DNA of 64,000 nucleotides from Glandiceps talaboti (GCF_964340395.1 NC_135549.1:23949842-24013841), one strand, 5' to 3'. Shown: positions 12,701 to 23,060, counted from the stretch's first letter. A program made the numbers and translations. Notes: generated from the letters alone by a model not told the origin.

Positions 12701-14588
12701 CTTCAAGTCGCCTATTTGTTGTGTATGGCATATCACTGACTTAGTACTTTATTCTGTACTTGTAGATTTCTCCTCAAGTGGCCTATGATGTGTTGTGCAT
12801 TGCAGACCACTGACCACTGACTAAGTACTTTATTCTGTATCCTAAGTTTTCTCCCCAAGTAGTGTGTGACATGCTGTGTATGACAGATAATTGGCCTAAT
12901 ACTTTATTCTCTATCAGTAGATTTCTTATCAAGTGGCATATGATGTGCTGTGTGTAGCAGACCACTGACTTAGTACTTCACTTTCTATTTGTAGATTTCT
13001 CCTTAAGTGGCCTATGATGTGCTATGTGTGGCAGACCACTGACTTAGTACTTTATTGTCTATTAGTAGATTTCAAGTGGCCTATGATGTGCTGTGCATTG
13101 CAGACCACTGACTTAGTACTTTACTTTCTATTTGTAGATTTCTCCTCAAGTGGCCTATGATGTGCTGTGCATTGCAGACCGCTACCTATTACCAGGCCTG
13201 AAAAGAATAAGTGCTAACGTAATAGCACAATACCTTGATGAGTATAATGTGGTGTCAGTTCTGAAAGCTTCACGAATGTTTGAATTACCTCGGTTAGAAG
13301 ACCAGTGTGCTGAATTCATGGCAAAGATACTTGACAAGGTACAGTGTGTGTCTTTTATTTATAAGCACTCCTTTAAGTTAATCTTCTTATATCCACACTT
13401 TTTGTTAGAACTTTAACTGAACTAAGATTTCACAATAAGTCATGCCAGTGTGCTTTGTTAAAGGAACCTTCAGTAATTACAGGGAGGAGGTTAAGTAGAA
13501 ATGATGCCCGGTCTGTCCTGTCAAATCTGACCCTCTTCCAATCCATCATGCTAAAAATTTGCCATCCCCCAATTTCGTTCCTCTTACACTTGATCCTCTT
13601 CGGTTAACATATTTTTAAAAACATGGGTTAAAATGCTGTCAGGCATGGACAAGGTACAAGCCCCAGAATCAGTGGTAAGAGCTTGATCCCACCACTGCCA
13701 CCAAAGAGAGTTTTAAAGGAATTGGTCTATTTCTCACTTCTACCACCACCGGGAATTTGATGAATGTACTGTACATTTATTAATCAATACCTATGTTTGG
13801 ATCTAATTGGTTGAGCTGAAGGTCAGCACTCCCAAAGACTTGATGGACATGCACCGTGGCACACTCTCTACATTGTCAGGACATTCAGTCAACATCTCCA
13901 CTCCACAAGATTATCCCCAATATCTTACCCAACTGTTCCTATTTTACTCCTTTGAGACGCACTCCTCCCCTAATATCACAACTAACAATCAATTCACTAC
14001 ATGGTTGTAATAATTACATCATCAAGCCATTTGAAGCTTATATTTTAATACAGATTTGATTTCAATCAAGTGTAACTAATACTAACCATAGTTAGTATGC
14101 TTCATTAAGTAGAATACTGAGAGTAACTCTTGAAAATGCAGCAAAAATTATGCCCTAAAATGTATAAACTCTATAATGCTGACTGTGTACTCTACATATA
14201 GAAGGAAATACTAAACTTTCGAAGAACTCTACCAAAGCAAAGGAAATTGATTTGATTTAATGTAATACCCAATACAAAACATTGCATATGAAATACGATA
14301 TTTCTTCTTTTTTTTTGTGATAATACTAAATTGATTGAATTATAAAACATTACTTTATTATTGTCATGACTATTCTATTAGGTCGTTCACACAGAGGAAT
14401 TTGCTGACTTGATCAGAGAAGATGCCAGTAGTGTGAAAGAACGAGAAGAAACCGATTCCATCATGATCGTTGATGACATCCGCTACCACATCACAAACAA
14501 CGTACAGACATACAGCGCCATGGAAGAAGCTAATGAGAAATTAAATCTGTTAGACGATCTGTTGATTCAGTTGGATGTAGAATGTTAG
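3647..14588 (+). CDS. ABTB1: Ankyrin repeat and BTB/POZ domain-containing protein 1 (12-exon gene model)
   Basis: Coding exons: 3647-3702, 4209-4271, 5986-6041, 6364-6508, 7648-7807, 8719-8764, 9493-9609, 10755-10879, 11418-11519, 12155-12319, 13138-13338, 14382-14588. They total 1443 bases, giving 480 aa, against 478 in human ABTB1. All junctions are GT-AG and phases close. The protein has N-terminal ankyrin-type sequence (about residues 1-75, including NIRDAWDSTPLYYACLCGHEELV), a conserved FDGERCLYGAL linker, BTB domain 1 (about 110-205) and BTB domain 2 (about 275-385), ending in a helical tail rich in Glu and Leu. An in-frame TAG 24 bases upstream fixes the ATG, which has a good context (ACCATGG). 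In mammals this protein (BPOZ) is a cytoplasmic factor reported to link eEF1A1 to CUL3-dependent ubiquitylation and to act downstream of PTEN; that role is inferred here by homology. An AATAAA at 15184 may be its polyadenylation signal. Confidence 0.95.
4209..4271 (+). CDS. ABTB1: ABTB1 coding exon 2
   Basis: Residues 19-39, YLVEKKEVELNIRDAWDSTP, the first ankyrin-like repeat. Acceptor is ctggtag and donor is ct|gtaagt. It was recognised by homology to the human VNVRDKWDSTPLYY region. Confidence 0.93.
4319..4454. mobile_element. Short inverted-repeat element in ABTB1 intron 2
   Basis: Left half begins AATAATGTACGCCCTCCCAG and the right half is its reverse complement, ending in CTGGGAGGGCGTACATTATT. 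Arms are about 60 bases with a few mismatches around a short centre. A related stretch in opposite orientation (AAATTCACTGGAATTGG) occurs at about 4475-4493 and 4852-4872, suggesting a larger nested structure. Confidence 0.7.
5986..6041 (+). CDS. ABTB1: ABTB1 coding exon 3
   Basis: Residues 40-58, LYYACLCGHEELVEFLLSC, almost identical to the vertebrate ankyrin segment. Acceptor is accag, donor is g|gtaaga. Confidence 0.95.
6364..6508 (+). CDS. ABTB1: ABTB1 coding exon 4
   Basis: Residues 59-106, including the family-diagnostic FDGERCLYGALNDKIR motif that links the ankyrin region to the first BTB domain. Acceptor is ttttcag, donor is aa|gtaaga. Confidence 0.96.
7648..7807 (+). CDS. ABTB1: ABTB1 coding exon 5 (BTB domain 1)
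   Basis: Residues 107-160. It holds the core BTB signature: DISFEVHGEIFTAHRCILS followed by RSNYFKEML. The donor follows CAACTG. Confidence 0.96.
8430..8520 (+). mobile_element. SINE/LINE 3'-end-like fragment with (ATT)n tail
   Basis: Reads GCACCTTGAGCTCTCTGGAG, then an AAAGTGCATTATAAAATACG motif, then ATT repeats. This resembles the conserved 3' ends of CR1/L2-like elements and their SINEs in many invertebrates. It is a fragment without coding capacity, in ABTB1 intron 5. Confidence 0.55.
8719..8764 (+). CDS. ABTB1: ABTB1 coding exon 6
   Basis: Small 46-base exon, residues 161-175, VRPKAFGAILQYLYT, the conserved FxxxLxYLYTG part of BTB domain 1. Acceptor ttgcag and donor gtaagt flank it. 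Confidence 0.95.
9438..9465 (+). mobile_element. Relic end of the internally repetitive element family
   Basis: The motif AGTTGTGCTACAATGCCATT matches the 3' terminus of the elements at 16331-17678 and 19438-20507. It lies just 5' of ABTB1 exon 7 in intron 6. Only the end is recognisable. Confidence 0.5.
9493..9609 (+). CDS. ABTB1: ABTB1 coding exon 7
   Basis: Residues 176-214, including NVEDVMRLAKQCQLTDL, the end of BTB domain 1 (LAxxCQL pattern). Acceptor is tgacag and donor is g|gtaagg. Confidence 0.94.
10755..10879 (+). CDS. ABTB1: ABTB1 coding exon 8
   Basis: Residues 215-256, the linker between BTB domains. It starts SAKPGTRVTVISIESP, corresponding to the human SKPGTCVKVLTIEPP segment. 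Acceptor is cttgtag; donor follows TGG. Confidence 0.94.
11418..11519 (+). CDS. ABTB1: ABTB1 coding exon 9 (start of BTB domain 2)
   Basis: Residues 257-290. The end, ADICFSVEGHHFYCHK, is the first strand pair of the second BTB domain. Acceptor is aacag; donor is aag|gtatgt. Confidence 0.94.
12155..12319 (+). CDS. ABTB1: ABTB1 coding exon 10 (BTB domain 2)
   Basis: Residues 291-345, beginning IFFCCRSDYFSALLADHF, equal to the human FFCGRSDYFRALLDDHF segment, then VFSKVVQYLYTEKPQ. Acceptor is accag; donor is cag|gtaaag. Confidence 0.95.
12504..12672. repeat. (TATG)n / (TACG)n microsatellite in ABTB1 intron 10
   Basis: Long TATG array with occasional single-base slips, ending in GTAC/GTGT-rich units. 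The MYVC open frames here are artefacts. It directly precedes the decoy ladder of exon 11. Confidence 0.93.
12695..13137 (+). repeat. Tandem degenerate copies of ABTB1 exon 11 start (pseudo-exon ladder)
   Basis: Six units of about 69-81 bases start at 12695, 12766, 12847, 12921, 12995 and 13069, followed by the real exon at 13138. Each unit has an AG acceptor after a T-rich tract, then a copy of the first 14 or so codons of exon 11, then GACTTAGTACTTTATT-type sequence. Read in the exon phase, most units hit a stop soon: 12766 and 12921 end in CAC TGA, 12995 in TAA after three codons, 13069 in TGA after five. No unit has a strong 5' splice site. Confidence 0.9.
13138..13338 (+). CDS. ABTB1: ABTB1 coding exon 11
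   Basis: Residues 346-412, ISPQVAYDVLCIADRYLLPG onward to LEDQCAEFMAKILDK, all conserved with vertebrates. It is preceded by six degenerate copies of its own 3' splice site and first 14 or so codons (12695-13137). The copy used here is the only one that reads through CGC TAC instead of CAC TGA. Confidence 0.96.
14382..14588 (+). CDS. ABTB1: ABTB1 coding exon 12 (terminal)
   Basis: Residues 413-480 and the TAG stop. It contains EETDSIMIVDDIRYHI and VQTYSAMEEANEKLNLLDDLL, matching the human ETDSIPLVDDIRFHV and VQTYSAIEEA tail. Ends in Glu-Cys, close to the human ending. Confidence 0.95.
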   Translation, partial: VVHTEEFADLIREDASSVKEREETDSIMIVDDIRYHITNNVQTYSAMEEANEKLNLLDDLLIQLDVEC

Positions 14589-16330
14589 ATTGTCGTTCAT
14601 CATTGATGCACAAAGATATACCATCATGACTGTGCTCTAGTTGTAAATCGAATTTGATAATCTGTTTCACTCAGTATTTGGTTGATGCTTAGTATCTTAT
14701 CTGAATGTACGGTATGCCAATATGATAATGATGAAGTGACCGAGTTTGTAACTTTATAGATTTTGGCGGTTGCTTTTCTTTCGTATTATTACCGCTGTGG
14801 TCTTTGATGTATGTATGCAAATCGGGTTGCTTAAACATGATGCTTAGTTATGGTTATCATGTTTAGACTAAGGACACATTTCATCCTTATCATTAACATA
14901 CTAAGACCATTCATTTGGAACCCCACTGGGTCATAATGGTTACATTGTAATCAAACCTGTGTCAACTACCTATTTCGAAATTAGTCAGTTGAATTCTAAC
15001 TTTGCATATACAAGATTGAACACTTTGTTCTTGATTCCAATGACATGCTCTCAGCCCACTGTTAGTCCAACCTCTAAAACATGTATAATAATGTCAAAGA
15101 ACTGGTTAAGCGCTCAACAGAAATTCATAATATATAATATCCAAATGGCATCATCACTTATATTTTGGCTGCCAATCATTTTGAATAAAAGACCAGTCTC
15201 AGTTTATTTGTATATATGACACTGGTAATCCAGCCTTCGGTTTACTATTAAAGATAGATGTAAACTAGATCTATTGTTCTTCAATGTGATATATTACACA
15301 ACTTGGTGATAACGGTTCCTCTGTTGTTTGATTCTAATCACCATGTTATCAAGATAGTGTAAACATTGGAAGTCCCAAAACAGCACTGCAAGTTCATGGA
15401 ACTCTAAATAAACTAGTTTTCAGAGAGCCCTTCCTACTGAGACTCTAATTAAACCAATGTCCATTCAATAGCTAATCACTGTTGTGTCAACATGTTGCGA
15501 CAATAGTTTAAGTTTGTGTCTATCTTAGAAAATGGAAGGCTCAATTAGCAGGGTAATATCAAAGTGATGTCTCAGAATAAGTTTTGGTACCAATAATTTC
15601 AAAAAATCATCAGTTCTAGTTTTTAAGCTGTTAGCCTCTTTATGCATATTTAATGACATATCACATTGTGTTGACTTTGTGACTGGTTTGTAAATAGGAT
15701 TTATTGTATACTAGTATTGTGGATTTGCATTTTTGTCAAAAAATGAGGACATGGTGCAGTTACAGAGAGTGTCACTTGAGTTTAATATTGTATCAACTAT
15801 TTACTATATTGTATATTACCAAACATGTCTATCAGCTGTATTGTGTATGGACTGAAAGATCAGCTCTATTATGGGCTCTCTGTATTATCCTTTTTCACAG
15901 GGATATTCCCCAGTGACGTATGTGACAGTCTGTATTGTATATGCCATACCAAAGTTGAGCAGTGTACGAACTATAAATGTACAGGTGTTATACGATTTAT
16001 AGTTCAGAGTATACAGACATATTTAGTCCATTAATATGAACCATTCATTAAAATGTATAAAGCGTAATGTTATCATCACATCTTATATTATCACATTAAT
16101 GTCTCAAATGTGCAGACATATTCAGGGCACATGATTACAAAGCCCTTAGATTTATACTGAAAAGCAAATTTCACAGTAAAATATGTTATTGATAATTATC
16201 TCGTCATTGTATTTTGTATATAAATTATCATTATCAAACCTAGAGTAATTGATACACTATGTGATTATGCATGTGTCAGAAATATTTCATATCTGAAAAT
16301 GATAATAATTAAACAGTCATAGTATTTATT
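14589..16330 (+). other. ABTB1 3' UTR and 3' flank
   Basis: There is no coding sequence here. Candidate polyadenylation signals AATAAA occur at 15184 and 15407, about 600 and 820 bases after the stop. The rest is AT-rich unique-looking DNA. Confidence 0.55.
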
Positions 16331-16387
16331 AGCATAGCTGAACTGATGGTTCAGTAGTGCTATAGGCATGCCAAAGTGTCTGTGTGG

Positions 16388-16446
<59 letters not shown>

Positions 16447-17678
16447 AAAAGTCAAAAAATTGTTCAAATGAAAATGATCTTACCACCGGTGTGTGATTTG
16501 GATAAAAAAATGAGATTTTTGGTCAAAAAACTTAAACTCGAAAACTACTGGGCAGATCGATCTGAAATTTGTTGGGAACAGTCTTAAGGGTGTTTAGATT
16601 AGAAATTGTTCACGACATGATGATCCCATCAGTGATATGCAAATTAGGGCTAAAATGTGTCTTTTTGATCAAAAATCTTTAATTCCAAAACTACTGAGCT
16701 GATTGAGCTGAAATTTAATGGAGGTGCATCTGGAGGTGTATAGATGAAGAAATTTCAAGCACATTATGATCTCATCAGTGATATGCAAATTAGGTGTAAA
16801 AATGTGAATTTTGGTCAAAAACTTGTATCTCAGAAAGTACTTGGTCAATGAGACTGAAACTTGGTGAGATGTTTCTGGAAGTGTTATTCTGCAGATTTTC
16901 ATCAAAAGATTTTGACATAATTGACCCTAGCAACCATGACCACACCCTTAGCAACAACCAAATGGCAGTATATTTTGATTAAATAACAACATCATCTGAT
17001 AGGCAAGTGAGTAAACATTCACAAATGTATACAAATATCCCTAACAACCATGACCACGCCCATAGTAACAGTCAAACTTTGGTGTATTTCACTAAGATAA
17101 CAACTGGGATTCGTAGACGAGAGAACCAACATTGAAAAAGTGTATGCAAATATGCCTAACAACAAGACCACGCCCATGGCAACAGCCAAATGATCACAGA
17201 TATTGCAAAGATAACAACAGGGATTAATAGACAATTGAATAAACATTGAAGAAGTGAATGTATATGTGCCTAGCAACAAGACCATGCCCATAGTAACAGC
17301 TAAATGATCACATATATTGTGAAGATAACAACAGGGATTAAGACAAATGAATAAACATTCAAAATATGTATGCAAATATACCTAGCAACAAGACCACGCC
17401 CATAGCAACAGCCATATGGTCACGTATATTGCGAAGATAACATCAGGGATTCATAGATAAGTGAACAAACATTCAAAAAAAGTATGCAAATATGTCTAGC
17501 AACATGACCACGCCCATAGCAACAGCCAAATGATCGTGTATATTGCAAAGATAACAACAGGGTTGGATAGGCAACTGGATAATCATTCAGCAAATGAACA
17601 CCTATACCTAGCATGGATCAGCATGTGGGTAAACATTTTTTTAAACTGTACAGTTGTGCTACAACGCCATTGGCGCTC
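16331..17678 (+). mobile_element. Internally repetitive non-coding element, copy A
   Basis: Starts at AGCATAGCTGAACTG and ends near CAGTTGTGCTACAACGCCAT; the ends share an inverted GCACAACTG-like motif. Order inside: terminal module with GGTTCAGTAGTGCTATAGG, a (TG)n tract (16388-16445), about three 120-150-base units containing CCAAAACTACTGAGC-like and ATATGCAAATTAGG motifs, then six tandem units of about 113 bases (16926-17610) starting CCTAGCAACAAGACCACGCC. No open frame encodes a transposase. Related copies at 19438, 17876 and 49602 show it is a dispersed family. Confidence 0.8.
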
Positions 17679-17875
17679 TTTTTGATTTAGAAATGGTAAT
17701 TTTTCAGCATTGCAAAGTTTTTTAAATGATATAATACTGTTTGGAGAGTGTATTTAAACAGGAAGGGAGGGGCCATGATAATTAAGTACTGTAATCTCCT
17801 CTGAGAAATCATTGTTTCTCAGTGTTTTCATGGACTGATGTAATCAGCAGTTAGTCAAACTAGTTGTCCTTGTTT

Positions 17876-18110
17876 TTGCACAACTGAACATTAAATTTCA
17901 TTAGGACTACATGCATCACAAAATGTGTATATGTGCGGTTGTGTGTTAAAGTCAAAAACTGCCTCACCGATTGCCTTGAGATTTGACGGAGACATTACTT
18001 TTGGGTGTCTGGATGAATGTCATTGAAATGACAGTGGTTTTCAAGTTATGTGTAAAAGAGTGTTTTTTCATCAAAACAGTCATCCTTTACAATGGAAGTC
18101 CGTGGGGTAT
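17876..18110 (+). mobile_element. Truncated copy of the same element family, copy D
   Basis: Begins with GCACAACTGAAC and continues with AAGTCAAAAACTGCCTCACC and GGGTGTCTGGATG, as in the 5' part of copies A and B. Similarity is lost after about 230 bases. Confidence 0.55.
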
Positions 18111-19437
18111 GGTCATATAATGTTATAGAATCACTTGGCAAAAGTTCATGGGATGTTCCATTATCTTGTAGAGGTGTTTCCATGTTTGAAGTGTGTCTCT
18201 CTCACTGCATGTGTATGTCAGATATTGGATTTCAGTGGTATGTACACATTATATTGGGCCATTGGCATTACTTTTTATTATTTTTAATGTTCGAATCTTA
18301 CAAAGATTTTTTCAGATGCATTTTATTCATTGCTTCCAATAAAGTGTACATCCCTCAGTTTTCATTATCTTAGGCATTTTGATGGGCCGTTTCTATGGAA
18401 ATTAAGTGTAAAGCGGACAACTGGAATATGACAAATTATACTACATTCAGTCAGTCAAGTTGCATGGATTTGAGCAAAAACTGTGTAATTTATACCCTTG
18501 TCATCCTACATCACCACAAAGTGTGTCTACGTTAGCTGTTCTACAGTGCTCGAAATTTAGTCTAGTCAAACTTGAGTCAACATTGAAGAGCTGATTTAGA
18601 AGAGGTGCATTTGAGTCTTTGACAGTTATTAAATAACAGAATGTTGTGAGTAACGGAATATGATTATGATAATAAAAGCATGTTAATCTGTGTGGATAGG
18701 TATTTTACTGTGTACTGTTGACTTGTTTCTGTAACATAGATATCTTTAATGAATATTAGATTTTTCGCAAAAGGTTTTGACTAGCTCAATTATTGAAAGG
18801 GCACTTCGACCGCTTGTTTGACGGTGTAAGCTTCAACATATACTTTACGTTCTAAAATTCGAAATACATCCACAGACTGCGACACTTACGTTCTCTATCC
18901 TCTGTGGCGTGTCTACTATATTCTATCTATGTACATGCATTATGATGTGATGTGATTTTTGTAACCTTTATTTGTTGTTGTTTTATATAAACGCAGCTGC
19001 TACGAATCTGTTGGCGAAACATTTTCTGTTTTATACAGTTCGTCTTTTATCTAAATAAGATTACAAACACAAGAATGAGAACAGACTGTAACATTAGAAA
19101 TACTAACAATGAGCATATAGTAAGGAAACAACCCTGCCCTCCATGATGAGCAATTTAGGCCAAACCTTGACGATAGTTTAGAGAATTACTAGCGTAAACC
19201 ATGCAAATTTAAGAACGTACGTGAAAGTAAAAACATACCAGTGCCACGGAGTTACGTGATAAGAAGGGGATCAAAGGATCAGGACAAACAAATTAAAGCC
19301 CACACTACTAAATAATGGCTCTTGATCGAACACTGTCATTGTGTATATTCACAGGACATGACGTTTTTTTGGACCTCCAAAACAAGTGATGTCGTGGTTG
19401 AACACATTACAAAATAACATTACAAAATAATCATTTT
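18111..19437. other. Intergenic DNA without recognised features
   Basis: AT-rich sequence between repeat-element copies. I see no exon with family similarity, no tRNA-like element and no clear inverted repeat. Confidence 0.5.
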
Positions 19438-20507
19438 AGCACAACTGAACTGGCAAGGTTTCAGTAGTGCTATAGGCGTGTGTCTGTGTGTCTGTGTGAA
19501 CAACTTAAAAGTCAAAAACTGTTGCACTGATTGCCATGATATTTGGTGGATGTATTATTATCTTAGGTGTCTAGTTGGGACATTGTTCAAATTAAAATGA
19601 TCTTACCACCGCTGTGCGATTTGGGTCAAAAAATGTGATTTTTGGATAAAGAAAACAACAACTCCAAAACTACTTAGCAGATCGGTCTGATATTTGTTTG
19701 GAATGTTCTTACAGGTGTTTAGATTAAAATAATTTCATGCCATGATGATCCCAATAGTGGTATGCTAATTAGGTATGAAAATGTGTCTTTTGGCCAGAAA
19801 TCTTTAATTCCTGAACTACTGAGCAGATTGGGCTGAAATTTGGTTGAAACATTCTTCAGGGTGTTTATATCAAATTAAGAATTGTTCATGACATGATTTG
19901 TCAATCAATGATACGCAAATTATAGCTAAAATGTGTCTTTTTGTTGAAAAATCCATCATTCCAAAACTACCCAGCAGTTTGGGCTGAAATACTATAATGC
20001 GGGTACATCTGGATATGTGTAGATAAAGCTGTATTTACAATGTGATAATCCTATTAGCCATATGCAAATTAGGTCTAACAATGTCAATTTTGTTCAAAAA
20101 CTTATATCTTGAAACTGCATGGTGAATCGGGTTGAAAATTGGTGGGGATGTTTCTGGAGGTGTAATTCTGCAGTTATTAATTGTTGAAAACATTATGACA
20201 CATGTGGCCCTAGCAACCATAACCACGCCCTTAGCAACAGTGAAATGACAATGCATATTACAAAGATAACAACAGGGATGGGTAGGTAAATGAATACAAA
20301 TTCAAAAAAATGTATGCAAATATGCCTAGCAACAAGTCCATGCCCATAGCAACAGCTAAATGTTGGTTTATATTGCAAAGATGAAAAGCGAGAAGGGCAG
20401 GCAAGTTATTGAAGATTCCAAAAATGTATGCAAATATATGCCTAGCAACAAGGCCATGCCCATACCATCAACTATATACAGTTGTGCTTCAATGTCCTTG
20501 GCGCTAT
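19438..20507 (+). mobile_element. Internally repetitive non-coding element, copy B
   Basis: Starts AGCACAACTGAACTG, continues through TTTCAGTAGTGCTATAGGCG and repeated AAAACTACTGAGCAGATTGG-type units, then two to three CCTAGCAACAAG units, and ends GTTGTGCTTCAATGTCCTTG. It has fewer 113-base units than copy A, so unit number varies between copies. Confidence 0.8.
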
Positions 20508-21310
20508 TTTTCATATATATCATGTCTATATCCCAAATCCTCGACTAAAAATTTCTGAAATTCACCATTTAAGTAAGGCTTATTTGTAAGTTACCGGTGA
20601 TGAACAGAAGGTATTTATTTTTTACTTCCTGAAATGGCTTGGTTCTAAAGTAAAGTAAAGTAAAGAGGCATAGATTGAGTAAATACATTTTCGAGGGGTA
20701 GGTATTGCCATGCCTGTAGCTTCTAAACCTTTACATATGATATTGTTATGTCATGCGCGGAATAGATTTAATAGACAGTTAAAGTATATTGAAAGCAAAA
20801 ACAACAATAGCGAAAAAATAGAAAATAAATAATCCCCGTTGCAGCTAATATGCCTGATTAAATTTCCCCCAAAAAATTGTGTATTTGAAGAAAGCTTTAA
20901 AATGGCACAAGTAGTTTATTTAACTATTTATTATATCTTTAAAATGTGAACATACTTACATAAAACCATAATTAAATGTAACCTTTTCTAGTAGTATCAT
21001 AATAATGTGAATGCGTGCCTTCAATGAAACTGGTGAAATCTTGTTCTGGTGCAAAAAAGCAGTTTCCTTCACATTAGACAACTAGTACATCATTTTATCG
21101 TATCGTTTCATCTATATTATTCCTAAATTAAACCAGGTTCCAGCTAGCCCTGCCATTGGTAAGTGGTGGTTAAAGTTGCTTCACTAATTAGAACACAACA
21201 GGTATACCTTAATTCCCAGCAAAAATTACGTCTCAGAAATGTCTAAATTCAGTTTTGTGTTCCCTTGTGACAAAGACTCCTAGACCAATGTCCGTTCCTT
21301 TGTCTTTACA
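20508..21310 (-). other. 3' flank of the SGNH hydrolase gene
   Basis: No coding exon. On the minus strand AATAAA (TTTATT on plus) occurs at 20915-20920 and 20927-20932, about 380-395 bases past the stop, and could be the polyadenylation signal. Confidence 0.5.
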
Positions 21311-22840
21311 TTATGCCGTGTTATAAGCACTTATCAAAGCTGCTAAGCGAATGTTCGTTGTGCCACTCTTTACAGTTATAGAGTGGATACCCGAAGAAAC
21401 ACCACTTCTGACATCAAACAGACGCAGAAGTCCAAACTTGAAACTTGTAGACAGGGTAACTTGATGAGTTTCATCGTCGTCCATCCAAACATTTACGGTA
21501 TCACATTCTGAACAAGTGAACGTACCGATCAATATTTTCGCTAGCTTCTGTTGATAAGGTTTTATGTTAATTTCAAAGGTGATCGTGCTGTTGGCTCTGG
21601 AAGGCTGCCAATGCCATTTATTGTCAACACGGTTGTTTGCCGATTGTCCAGGAAGCGGTCGTTGCCATCCATTATTCTTCACGGGAATAAGTGGGTGTTT
21701 GTTGCCAGTTTCTGCCAAAATTGTTGACCAACACTGCGTGTCCGTTACACTTGTTTCATTGTATAGGGGAGGGGGCAGGTTTATTGTGTTCTTCATTTTG
21801 TTTTGAATTTTTGTGGTGTTGGATATTTGACCTGCAGATCTTTCAAGGGTATCAACCACTCTTGCGAGGATACTATTGAATATTTTGGCTAGCAGATGCG
21901 CGACTATCGTATGGTATTTGATACTTGGGTGATGTCCATCCAAGGGGCTGACTAAGTCGTCAATTACACCACTATCTTTAAGTTGACAGTAAGCATTCTC
22001 CATATTCAGAGATGGAATATTATAGTATTCACTCAGTGGTTTACTGCAAATATCTCCATTGCCAAGACACAATCTCTGTTTGATCCCACACATAAAATTG
22101 ACGTAAATTATTTGGGGCCAATCCTGTACGTTCACTATTTTCCTGGTTAATTCTTCCTGTGGTGAACAGCCATATTTGAAAACAAAGTCATTGACCGCAA
22201 ACTCCCAAAGAACGACATCAAGTTCAGTCAAGTTCAGATAATTGTCTATACAGTATGTGAAAAACATACTTCCTGTAGCGCCAACCGCGCCATTCCGAAG
22301 AACTACGGGAGTCTTTAAAACATAACTGAGCATTACTCGAAGTTGTTCTGCGTAAAGATTTTTGGTGCCAACATTTGCAGCGGCAGAAATTGAACCACCG
22401 CTTACACCCATCACCAACTCACGTTTCGTCAGGATTACGTCCTGGATGGCACGCTCTAGAGTGGGAACTGCAAAGTTTTTATCGGGAAGAGTTTGTTTTA
22501 GTATTGTTTCATTAATTCCCAATTCAATAAACTGTATCTTAAGCTCGCCATCAAGGTAATTAATCCTCCCCCGTATATCCATCAAGTCGCGAATCAATTT
22601 AGTCTTGTCGTTGCCATTATCATTGCCATCCTCTCCCCTTGTTGTAGCCGCCTTCTCACGAGTTTCTAGAACAAACGTACACCGTTGTTCTGTAGAAGTA
22701 ACGTCGCTTTTAATCTCCTGATAGGAATTGGGCGATGTTGCTCTCTGCCTTAGGGAAGTCGACTTGAATATGAATACGAGAATCCAGCACAGTACTGTTG
22801 CTGAAACCAATGATACAAACGCACTGTTGATATTCTTCAT
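21311..22840 (-). CDS. SGNH/GDSL-type hydrolase-like protein, intronless, membrane-anchored
   Basis: A single uninterrupted frame of 509 aa. Residues 7-25 form a hydrophobic segment after a short basic start, read as a type II membrane anchor or uncleaved signal. A low-complexity charged stretch (about 60-85) leads to the catalytic-like domain (about 140-335). In it are VMGVSGGSIS (candidate nucleophile Ser150), NGAVGATGS (block II-like Gly), VLWEFAVNDF (block III Asn, residue 218) and DGHHPS (301-306, the Asp-x-x-His of block V). A C-terminal region (about 400-505) with W-, D- and T-rich strands looks like a beta domain. The substrate is unknown; relatives act on acyl or acetyl esters, often on glycans. 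There is no obvious functional link to its neighbours. The lack of introns contrasts with the other three genes. Confidence 0.82.
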   Translation of the reverse strand: MKNINSAFVSLVSATVLCWILVFIFKSTSLRQRATSPNSYQEIKSDVTSTEQRCTFVLETREKAATTRGEDGNDNGNDKTKLIRDLMDIRGRINYLDGELKIQFIELGINETILKQTLPDKNFAVPTLERAIQDVILTKRELVMGVSGGSISAAANVGTKNLYAEQLRVMLSYVLKTPVVLRNGAVGATGSMFFTYCIDNYLNLTELDVVLWEFAVNDFVFKYGCSPQEELTRKIVNVQDWPQIIYVNFMCGIKQRLCLGNGDICSKPLSEYYNIPSLNMENAYCQLKDSGVIDDLVSPLDGHHPSIKYHTIVAHLLAKIFNSILARVVDTLERSAGQISNTTKIQNKMKNTINLPPPLYNETSVTDTQCWSTILAETGNKHPLIPVKNNGWQRPLPGQSANNRVDNKWHWQPSRANSTITFEINIKPYQQKLAKILIGTFTCSECDTVNVWMDDDETHQVTLSTSFKFGLLRLFDVRSGVSSGIHSITVKSGTTNIRLAALISAYNTA

Positions 22841-22965
22841 TTTAATACAGCATAATTTACTGCCGGAATCCTTAGAACGTCTAGACAGACCAGTCCTATA
22901 AAAGATCTAAAGGTTGTGCTCTTATTACAAAGATGGCATACCAAGAGGTTAAATATTTAGAGATC

Positions 22966-23060
22966 GGGTCAAGGACGAATAACCAATTTTGTTCTCGCTA
23001 TTTTCCTGATTGCTAATATTCTTTCTCTAAATTTCAAATAAAAACTTTTTTTTTAAATAT
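22966..23060 (+). mobile_element. Diverged single arm of the 1972-2366 foldback family
   Basis: GGACGAATAACCAATTTTGT and the following ATTTCAAATAAAAACTTTT parallel the left arm at 1980-2070 with many substitutions. No opposing arm is present nearby. Confidence 0.6.
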
